From the NCBI GenBank assembly GCA_016932295.1, contig JAFGDC010000384.1:1-5732 (forward strand): DNA of 5,732 nt, given 5' to 3'. The DNA is from a candidate division CSSED10-310 bacterium (GTDB lineage: Bacteria; CSSED10-310; JAFGDC01). How positions within the stretch are numbered: the stretch's first letter is position 1; the number at the start of each line of letters is the position of its first letter. A program made the position numbers and the translations under genes. Below the pieces are notes generated by a model that was not told the origin of the DNA, did no database searches, and saw nothing but the letters and a program-made list of their open reading frames with translations. Positions 1 to 5,127 of this stretch are shown here, piece after piece.

Positions 1-1
1 C

Positions 2-1741
2 ACCGATGCGTTGATCGCAGCCAAGGGAACGCTCGCCCGCCTGGCGAAGGAGACCATCGCCGAACTGGATGAGCGCTTGCCGCCGTTCTGGTCTCACGGT
101 AATCCGGTGGATGTCCTCGGCGACTGCCGGTCCAAGCGGTACGCGCGCGCCGTCGAGGCGGTCCTGCCCGATGCCGGTGTCGATGCGGTGCTGGCCATAC
201 TCACTCCACAATCCATGACCAATCCCCGGGCCACCGCCATGGCTGTGGCGGAACTGGTGGAAAAGACGGGGAAACCCATTCTGGCAGCCTGGCTTGGGGG
301 GCAAAGCATGCAGGAGGGGATCAAGATCCTCAGCGAGGCGGGTATCCCTTCGTATCGGACCCCGGAACAGGCGGTGCGCGCCTTCATGACACTGGTGGCA
401 TACAGCCGCAACCTCGGCGCCCTGTACGAAACGCCCCGTGATATACCAGTCACCTTCACGCTGGACCGCAAGAAAACCCGTGCACAGTTTGCCTCGTTGA
501 TCGTGCAATCGAGCCGAGCGCTGTCCGAGGAAGTGTCCAAGACGATCCTGGCCTCATATGGCATCCAGGTAACGCAGCCATTCCCGGCGGCGGACCGCGA
601 TACAGCGGCAGCCGTGGCGGAGCGGCTGGGCTATCCGGTGGTTCTGAAGATCGATTCACCAGATATCACGCACAAGAGTGACCTGGGTGGGGTGGAGCTG
701 AACCTGGAGGATGACCGGATGGTACGGAGCGCTTTCGATCGCATCGTCGCCGGCGTCCGGGAAGGGTTGCCGGGCGCGCTGGTGCGCGGTGTGACTGTCC
801 AGCCGATGCTGCGCGCCACACAAGGCCTGGAAATGATTCTCGGCATGAAAAAGGACCCGACCTTCGGCGCTGTCATCATGGCGGGATTGGGAGGGACGAC
901 CGCCGAGGTATTCAACGACATCACCCTGGGATTGCCCCCCCTGAATGAACGGCTGGCCAGGCGCATGCTCGAATCCCTGCGGGCCTGGCCCCTGCTCCGT
1001 GGCTATCGGGGTCGGCCCGGCGTCAATCTTGATCGGCTCATTGAGACCATCATGCGGTTTTCGTACCTTGCCGCCGACTATCCTGAAATCATGGAACTGG
1101 ACATAAATCCACTGCTGGTCACGACGGATCGAGCCATCGCACTGGATGCGAGGATCATTATCGATCCGGAATTGGTGGACAAGCACATCAAGCCATATTC
1201 CCATCTGGCGCTGCACCCGTATCCCGAGGAACTGGTCCGGCAAGGCACACTGAAGGACGGCTCTACTGTGTTGCTGCGACCCATCAAGCCCGAGGATGAA
1301 CCACTGTGGATGGAGATGCTGGGAAGCTGCTCGCGGGAATCGATCTACTCGAGGTTCAGGTATTTCTTCCACTGGGAGTCCCACGAGGTGGCGTCGCGAT
1401 ACTGCTTTATCGATTATGATCGGGAAATCGCCATTGTGGCGGAAGTGGTGCTGAACGGCGAGCGTTCATTGGTCGGAGTGGGTCGCCTGATCGCGGATCC
1501 AGATCACGAAGTGGTGGAGTACGCGGTCCTGGTTACCGACGCCTGGCAGAACAAGGGCCTGGGTGGCGTTCTCACCGACTGCTGCATGGCCATCGCCGAA
1601 CGCTGGGGATTGCGACGCGTGGTGGCCCAGACCACCACCGACAATCCCCGCATGATAGCCCTCTTCCGGCGGCGTGGTTTCGAGGTCATCATCAATCCGC
1701 TCGATGAAATAGTTGAGGTGGCCAGGGAGATGAAGACATGA
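2..1741 (+). CDS. Acyl-CoA synthetase (NDP-forming) / GNAT acetyltransferase fusion, PatZ-like, 5' partial
   Basis: This is the C-terminal part of a bifunctional protein; the reading frame is open to the left edge, so the TTG at 11 is not taken as the start. Numbering from codon 11, residues 1-160 match the CoA-ligase flavodoxin-like domain (SHGNPVDVLGD at 28-38). Residues about 165-395 are an ATP-grasp domain (SKTILASYGI, lysine in YPVVLKI at K213, HKSDLGGV from H221, ELDINPLLV at 362-370). Residues about 415-576 are a GNAT domain with the acetyl-CoA loop QNKGLG at 513-518 and a candidate general base E503 in VEYAVLV. This order is that of ADP-forming acetate-CoA ligase-like proteins carrying a C-terminal GNAT, such as E. 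coli PatZ/Pat. PatZ acetylates lysines of metabolic enzymes, including acetyl-CoA synthetase. The ligase phosphohistidine region lies upstream, so I cannot say whether synthetase activity is retained. Cytosolic; no signal peptide is expected. Confidence 0.93.
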   Translation, partial: TDALIAAKGTLARLAKETIAELDERLPPFWSHGNPVDVLGDCRSKRYARAVEAVLPDAGVDAVLAILTPQSMTNPRATAMAVAELVEKTGKPILAAWLGGQSMQEGIKILSEAGIPSYRTPEQAVRAFMTLVAYSRNLGALYETPRDIPVTFTLDRKKTRAQFASLIVQSSRALSEEVSKTILASYGIQVTQPFPAADRDTAAAVAERLGYPVVLKIDSPDITHKSDLGGVELNLEDDRMVRSAFDRIVAGVREGLPGALVRGVTVQPMLRATQGLEMILGMKKDPTFGAVIMAGLGGTTAEVFNDITLGLPPLNERLARRMLESLRAWPLLRGYRGRPGVNLDRLIETIMRFSYLAADYPEIMELDINPLLVTTDRAIALDARIIIDPELVDKHIKPYSHLALHPYPEELVRQGTLKDGSTVLLRPIKPEDEPLWMEMLGSCSRESIYSRFRYFFHWESHEVASRYCFIDYDREIAIVAEVVLNGERSLVGVGRLIADPDHEVVEYAVLVTDAWQNKGLGGVLTDCCMAIAERWGLRRVVAQTTTDNPRMIALFRRRGFEVIINPLDEIVEVAREMKT

Positions 1742-1764
1742 GGTGTATTCCGGTCCTGGTATGC

Positions 1765-1805
1765 ATCATGACAGGCCTGCCATGATTACGGGCAGGGATC
1801 ATGGC
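1765..1805. repeat. Triple ATCATG/CATGAT inverted-repeat cluster with competing hairpins
   Basis: Arm A is 1765-1770 (ATCATG), arm B 1781-1786 (CATGAT) and arm C 1798-1803 (ATCATG). A and B form a 22-bp near-perfect palindrome, 1765-1786, with only one mismatched pair (A1771/C1780) around CAGGCCTG. B and C form an 8-bp perfect stem (GCCATGAT 1779-1786 with ATCATGGC 1798-1805) around an 11-nt loop. CCTGCC (1776-1781) can also pair with GGCAGG (1791-1796). The pairings with B are mutually exclusive. It lies 24 nt after the acetyltransferase stop. It could be an operator, a Rho-independent-like stop without a T tract, or an attenuator; the structure is seen, the role is inference. Confidence 0.5.
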
Positions 1806-1834
1806 GCGCCGGCCTTACGAATTCACCATGAGAT

Positions 1835-2164
1835 ATGAAACCAATCTCGCTCGGGACGAGCGTCTTCGTCCTGGGAAGGTTGCCTGAGTTGGGCCGTAAT
1901 ACTCCGCTCTTCGCGGTCAAGATGGAGCCGATCGATTATCCTGAATGGCGGTTGAGCGTTGCCCTGCCCGCAGGACGGTCCTTCGCATGCCGGTACGCCA
2001 CCCGCCACGACGAGGTTGAGAACCTGGCCGATCCGGGCACTATCCAGTTTATTTCAGGGAGCCTGGAGGGTGAGATATGTCCCGCCGCCGCGCCGCCTTC
2101 GGAGAATACTGGTGCTGACCTTCCTGGCAACTACTGGCGGCCGGTCTCGATTATCGTAAGATGA
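1835..2164 (+). CDS. CBM20-like (starch-binding) domain protein, probably frame-damaged or degenerate
   Basis: The 109-residue reading frame contains a recognisable CBM20 fold core: GTSVFVLGRLPELG (7-20), AVKMEP (27-32), YPEW (35-38), VALPAGRSF (42-50), then RYATRHDE. CBM20 modules bind starch or glycogen and occur in amylases, cyclodextrin glucanotransferases, glucan phosphatases and esterases. Three features suggest damage. The expected first beta-strand is found in the frame one base back (1822-1851, FTMRYETNLA), just before ALGTSV-like residues, so an extra base near 1848-1856 would explain the missing N-terminus. The binding tryptophan usually after ELG (ELGNWDP) is replaced by ELGRNTP, and the second binding-site tryptophan is also absent around NLADPG. 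Beyond residue about 80 the sequence is no longer domain-like. No good Shine-Dalgarno precedes 1835. It may be a pseudogene, an assembly error, or a divergent stand-alone module. Confidence 0.5.
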   Translation: MKPISLGTSVFVLGRLPELGRNTPLFAVKMEPIDYPEWRLSVALPAGRSFACRYATRHDEVENLADPGTIQFISGSLEGEICPAAAPPSENTGADLPGNYWRPVSIIVR

Positions 2165-2326
2165 GCGTTCCGCCTCGGGAACGAGGATTGAGGATGCACT
2201 TGTTTTTACCTGGCCTGCTGAGGCCGATACGGCAGATGATATTGCTTTTTTTTCGGCGCGGCGTTTGAAGAGAGTGGATACCTGGTGGTGGGAGAAGCAC
2301 AGGAAAACTCCTCGCGGTACTATTGA
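2077..2326 (+). pseudogene. Frame-broken coding remnant downstream of the CBM20 domain
   Basis: A GGAGGG (2065-2070) lies 6 nt before an ATG at 2077, whose frame reads MSRRRAAF and then stops at 2116. In a neighbouring frame 2100-2141 encodes RRILVLTFLATTGG, which resembles a signal-peptide core. From 2160 a frame reads DERSASGTRIEDALVFTWP and on to IAFF. Codons there start mostly with G or A, as in real genes. At the T8 run (2246-2253) this frame is lost, but adding one T would join it to FGAAFEESGYLVVGEAQENS, ending at a TGA (2324-2326). A TAA at 2157 separates the first and second parts. I do not recognise the family. This could be a decayed continuation of the CBM20 gene or a separate exported protein gene; sequencing error in homopolymers is an alternative. 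Confidence 0.3.
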
Positions 2327-2354
2327 GTCCTGTAGAAGGTATATGATGCACATG

Positions 2355-2376
2355 GCCGGCCGGCGGTGCCGGCTTT
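2355..2376 (+). terminator. GC-rich hairpin, weak terminator candidate
   Basis: GCCGGC (2355-2360) can pair with GCCGGC (2368-2373) across a 7-nt loop, and only TTT follows. The stem is stable but the T tract is too short for a confident intrinsic terminator. Its position, after the broken coding remnant and before the promoter candidate for the DUF2341 gene, would suit transcription ending there. Confidence 0.2.
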
Positions 2377-2445
2377 CATCCCGGGGGAGTGACCACCACC
2401 GCTGGTCCAACCGGGGACATTCGCCGGAGTGTGCGTCAAACCCGC

Positions 2446-2474
2446 TTGACAGTTTGAAACGGTAACGCTACTAC
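2446..2474 (+). promoter_or_regulatory. Sigma70-like promoter candidate for the DUF2341/LamG gene
   Basis: A perfect TTGACA (2446-2451) is followed 17 nt later by TACTAC (2469-2474), a poor -10 match. The spacing and the position about 50 nt before the start codon are right. Promoter consensus in this organism is unknown, so this is only a candidate. Confidence 0.35.
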
Positions 2475-2507
2475 AAAGCCCCTGGCTTAGGAACTGAACG
2501 GTTCAAC

Positions 2508-2519
2508 GAGGAGGAGGAA
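2508..2519 (+). promoter_or_regulatory. Extended Shine-Dalgarno (GAG GAG GAG GAA) deciding the start
   Basis: The 12-base purine run holds two overlapping AGGAGG cores (2509-2514 and 2512-2517). The first lies 8 nt before ATG 2523 and the second 8 nt before ATG 2526. The GTG at 2520 is too close, so I start the gene at 2523. The exact choice among the adjacent starts changes only one or two residues. Confidence 0.7.
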
Positions 2520-2522
2520 GTG

Positions 2523-4256
2523 ATGATGCGACCCGTGTTGTTGGTAATATCGGTGGCGGCGATGGCCATGTTGGCGACGGTTTCCACACCGGCGGTGCAG
2601 GCGGATTGGTACAATCCAGCCTGGAACTATCGGCAGGCTGTAACCATCTCTTCACAGATCACTCCTGCCACGCTCACCAATTTTCCTGTCAGGATCTCCA
2701 TTTCAGCCGGCTCCAATCCCGTATTCTCCAACGCCCAACCGGATGGTGACGATATTTTGTTCACCACCGCTGACGGCATCACCAGGATGGACCACGAGAT
2801 CGAGTACTACAACGCTTCGAGCGGCCAGGAGTCACTTGAAGCCTGGCTCAAGATCGGATCGCTGAGCCATTCCGCCGATACGGTCGTGTACATGTATTAC
2901 GGCAACGCAGCGGTGGGTTCCCAAGCCTCACCATCAGCGGTATGGGACAGCACTTTCGTGATGGTGCAGCATCTCGATGAAACGTCCGGAACTCATTATG
3001 ATTCAACCTCTTACGATAATGATATGACACCATATTCCGGTACCGTTCAGAACGTCAGCGGGTATATCGATGGCGCAGATCGCTTCGACGGCGATAACGA
3101 CTATTGTTTCAAATCCAGTCCCAGCAATTTCAACTTCAACAGCACCAACCAGATCAGCATTGAAGCCTGGTTCAATGTCACGACCAACGATGGGCACGAT
3201 GGTGTCGTGTCTATCAACCACAACACTCCAGGCGGCTGTGAATACCGGATGATGGCATCACCGGCCATGCACCCGTATTTCAATGCCGGCGAGCACGATG
3301 ACCAAGAGGTTTTCACTTACACCTTCAATGAGGGGCAATGGTATTATTTTGGCATGACGATCAACGGCGGCGGCAATGCCATGATTTATGTGAACGGGAA
3401 CAACATACACACGTTCTCCAGCATCGTTTCCACGTTACCGAGCGGTACCCAGGTGTACATCGGCACCGGGGAGGAGCCGTCGGTGCACCCGCTGACCGGG
3501 TACGTCGACGAGGTCCGCGTCTCCAGGGTAAAGCGCAGTCCTGAGTGGATCAAGGCGTCCTATAACACCTCCGCGTCGCCGGCATCATATCTCGCCTATG
3601 GCAGCGAAGAACCTTTCGTGCCCACTCCGACCTTTTCACCGACCGCCACCACCACCCTGACGCCAACGTTGAGTCCGTCGCCGACGCTGTCGCCCACATC
3701 GACACCGACCAGCAGCCCCACGTTCTCACCGACGTTGTCGCCGACCAACTCACCCACACTTACGCCGACGATGACCCTGACTCCCACCGCGACCCCAACC
3801 ATGACCCCCACTCATTCCCCGACCCAGTCTCCGACACTCACGTCGACGGTGACTTTTACCCCCACCACCACTCCGACCCTGTCACCCACCTTCACCAATT
3901 CACCGACCTCCAGTCCGACTCAATCACCTACGTTGACCCCCACTCTCACCGCCACGCTATCTCCCACTTCGACGCCAACCCCCACACCATCTCCAACTCT
4001 TACCCCAACTCTTACCCCAACCCTTACCGCAACCCTTACCCCAACTAATTCTCCCACCCTGACGCCGACTCTCACTCCGACGCCCACCCCTTCACCGACA
4101 CCCTCTGATACTTCCACTCCTTTATTCACTCCTACCATCACGATCACACCGACCCCGGCACCGGTACCGAGTTTGAATCCCCTATCGGCGCTCTTTCTCG
4201 GTTTGTTCATGGGACTGATGATGATCACTCGGCGGATCCGCCATCACCGCAACTAA
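2523..4256 (+). CDS. Exported DUF2341 + LamG/ConA-like lectin protein with Thr-Pro linker and C-terminal sorting signal
   Basis: The protein has 577 residues from ATG 2523. Residues 1-27 are a signal peptide ([16 protein letters not shown] core, likely cut after VQA). Residues 28-135 match DUF2341 ([28 protein letters not shown] at 125-128). Residues 140-345 match a laminin-G/concanavalin A-like jelly roll of the LamG_3 type ([48 protein letters not shown]). DUF2341-LamG pairs occur in surface proteins thought to bind glycans; binding here is inference. Residues 367-545 are a low-complexity Thr/Pro/Ser linker of TPT, SPT and TLTP steps. The end has VPSLNP (548-553), a hydrophobic helix (554-568) and a basic tail TRRIRHHRN, as in IPTL/PEP-CTERM-like sorting handles or a simple membrane anchor. 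No catalytic motif is evident. It appears monocistronic, with its own promoter candidate and 345 nt to the next gene. Confidence 0.9.
   Translation: MMRPVLLVISVAAMAMLATVSTPAVQADWYNPAWNYRQAVTISSQITPATLTNFPVRISISAGSNPVFSNAQPDGDDILFTTADGITRMDHEIEYYNASSGQESLEAWLKIGSLSHSADTVVYMYYGNAAVGSQASPSAVWDSTFVMVQHLDETSGTHYDSTSYDNDMTPYSGTVQNVSGYIDGADRFDGDNDYCFKSSPSNFNFNSTNQISIEAWFNVTTNDGHDGVVSINHNTPGGCEYRMMASPAMHPYFNAGEHDDQEVFTYTFNEGQWYYFGMTINGGGNAMIYVNGNNIHTFSSIVSTLPSGTQVYIGTGEEPSVHPLTGYVDEVRVSRVKRSPEWIKASYNTSASPASYLAYGSEEPFVPTPTFSPTATTTLTPTLSPSPTLSPTSTPTSSPTFSPTLSPTNSPTLTPTMTLTPTATPTMTPTHSPTQSPTLTSTVTFTPTTTPTLSPTFTNSPTSSPTQSPTLTPTLTATLSPTSTPTPTPSPTLTPTLTPTLTATLTPTNSPTLTPTLTPTPTPSPTPSDTSTPLFTPTITITPTPAPVPSLNPLSALFLGLFMGLMMITRRIRHHRN
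3621..4157 (+). repeat. Low-complexity Thr/Pro/Ser-encoding repeat region
   Basis: About 179 codons of degenerate six-base steps (ACN-CCN and similar) encode the linker of the lectin-like protein. The coding strand is C-rich and G-poor, so the opposite strand is GT-rich and shows spurious Gly-Val open frames. Third positions vary widely, which points to an old linker kept for its amino-acid composition. Confidence 0.85.
3993..4040 (+). repeat. Four 12-bp tandem repeats encoding PTLT
   Basis: Units start at 3993, 4005, 4017 and 4029. The first two are identical (CCAACTCTTACC), the third differs by one base and the fourth by two. They encode [12 protein letters not shown] and ATLT. Codon usage here (CTT, CCA) is more uniform than in the rest of the linker, which suggests recent in-frame expansion. 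Confidence 0.8.
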
Positions 4257-4601
4257 GTTCCTGACAGAGTGGTTCGCGCCTCATTTCGAGCGACATGGAA
4301 TCCCACTGAGTGGGGCGTGTCGCGCAGCCAGGTGGAGTGATGACAAAACGGTTGTCCGGAGGTGATTTGGACTTGCTATTCTTGGTTCCGGCAGTAAAAT
4401 CTAACTGACATCTCATCACGATCATTGAATCGCATGGGCTGGATCCTGTCGAGAGGCAGGGGTGACCCGCGCCGGCGGCCGGAGAGTCCTGAATGTCGCG
4501 GAACGCTCACCGGACGCTGCGGCTGATCAGTGATATTGATGGATCCACCGGAGTCGGTTTCACCGGAACACACGGGAGCCGTCATTACCAGGAGGATATG
4601 A
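4257..4601. other. Intergenic region, no convincing gene
   Basis: No frame on either strand shows family resemblance or convincing coding signal. It holds a CCCAC-TGA-GTGGG hairpin (4302-4314) without a T tract, so it is a poor terminator. It also holds a 6-bp stem closed by a GAGA tetraloop (4445-4460), and three copies of CACCGGA (4508, 4546, 4561) before the next gene's ribosome-binding site. None of these has a role I can establish. Confidence 0.5.
4373..4400 (+). promoter_or_regulatory. Weak sigma70-like promoter candidate for the 4602/5128 gene pair
   Basis: TTGCTA (4373-4378) and TAAAAT (4395-4400) are separated by 16 nt. They match the -35 and -10 consensus at 4/6 and 5/6 positions. 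This would give a long leader of roughly 195 nt before the start at 4602. The leader contains the GAGA-tetraloop hairpin. Confidence 0.3.
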
Positions 4602-5117
4602 ATGAAACTGGAAGTATATGTGTTTGTAGTGGTCCTCCTCGCATGCCTGCCGTCAGTGGCCGGGAGTGTGGATTTGTCCCATGTGGACTGGCAGGTTTAC
4701 CAGGACGAAGCCTGGGGTTTCTCACTTGAGTATCCTGCTGACTGGAAGATGCTGGTGCGGTTGGAAAACTTCGGAAAACCGTCGTTCGTCATAAAGAAGA
4801 AAATCGAGTTCACCGGTCCTGGCGGGCCCATGGTGATCATGGATTTGTGGACAAATGACGAGGCGTTGGAATTGATGAATTGGTACGAAGTGAACTACGC
4901 CGGGCTCATGTCGAGCGAGTTGCAGAAGCCGGAATCACCCGACCGGATGGTGGGGGGGGAGCCGGCGATCCGCATGTTGAATCCCCAGGGGCAAGCCTGC
5001 ACCCAGTCCATCACCCTGTTTCAACGGGGCAATCTGGTGTTCAGCCTGGAGTATCGTGTCACGGACGACTTCGCGAGCCTGCCCGTCATCGAGCACATGC
5101 TCGCCACGTTCAAGTAG
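4602..5117 (+). CDS. Small exported protein, PsbP/Mog1-like fold suspected
   Basis: The 171-residue product starts 6 nt after a clear GGAGG (4591-4595). Residues 1-21 form a signal peptide (VFVVVLLACLPSVAG), most simply cut after VAG. LLAC at 12-15 is a poor lipobox, so lipoprotein export is possible but less likely. The mature part opens with WQVYQDEAWGFSLEYPADWK (30-49) and has GGEPAIRM near 118-125. It closes with an LEYRV strand and IEHMLATFK. This layout (aromatic-GFSLEYPxdW at the start, a central G-x-x-A strand and a terminal LxTFK helix) is typical of bacterial PsbP/Mog1-like small secreted proteins, whose functions are mostly unknown. I assign the fold by pattern only. An in-frame G8 run lies at 4952-4959. 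The CHAP gene begins 10 nt after its stop, so the two are probably one transcript and may act together outside the cytoplasmic membrane. Confidence 0.8.
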   Translation: MKLEVYVFVVVLLACLPSVAGSVDLSHVDWQVYQDEAWGFSLEYPADWKMLVRLENFGKPSFVIKKKIEFTGPGGPMVIMDLWTNDEALELMNWYEVNYAGLMSSELQKPESPDRMVGGEPAIRMLNPQGQACTQSITLFQRGNLVFSLEYRVTDDFASLPVIEHMLATFK

Positions 5118-5120
5118 GAG
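5115..5120 (+). promoter_or_regulatory. Shine-Dalgarno overlapping the upstream stop codon
   Basis: TAGGAG contains the TAG stop of the preceding gene and the AGGAG that precedes ATG 5128 by 7 nt. The overlap supports translational coupling and fixes the start of the CHAP gene. Confidence 0.65.
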
Positions 5121-5127
5121 CGCGGTC

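Noticed and set aside
656..1384. Long minus-strand open frame of 242 codons
   Set aside because: It lies fully opposite the ATP-grasp domain, has no family resemblance and is explained by the codon bias of the real gene.
1959..2159. 66-codon plus-strand frame in the CBM20 region
   Set aside because: Its first two thirds are out of frame with the clear CBM20 sequence. Only its hydrophobic end (2100-2141) is of interest and is reported separately.
2212..2253. Intrinsic terminator ending in the T8 run
   Set aside because: The nearest stems (GGCCT-GCTG-AGGCC at 2212-2225 and GCCG-ATA-CGGC at 2223-2233) end 12-20 nt before the T run, so they are not positioned to terminate. The coding-frame explanation fits better.
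2252..2326. Resemblance of FEESGYLVVGEAQE to a response-regulator receiver segment
   Set aside because: The match is short, and there is no acidic pocket, phospho-Asp or conserved Lys nearby, so a receiver domain is not supported.
3621..4157. CRISPR-like array or other spaced repeats
   Set aside because: The repeats are short, contiguous, degenerate and in frame, with no unique spacers of constant length.
3596..4228. Minus-strand Gly-Val repeat proteins (GVRVGVRVG type)
   Set aside because: They are the exact antisense of the Thr-Pro linker, where the lack of G on the + strand removes stops. The + strand frame continues from a signal peptide and known domains.
4493..4729. 78-codon plus-strand frame starting before the PsbP/Mog1-like gene
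   Set aside because: It overlaps the signal peptide of the 4602 gene in another frame, has no Shine-Dalgarno and no recognisable features.
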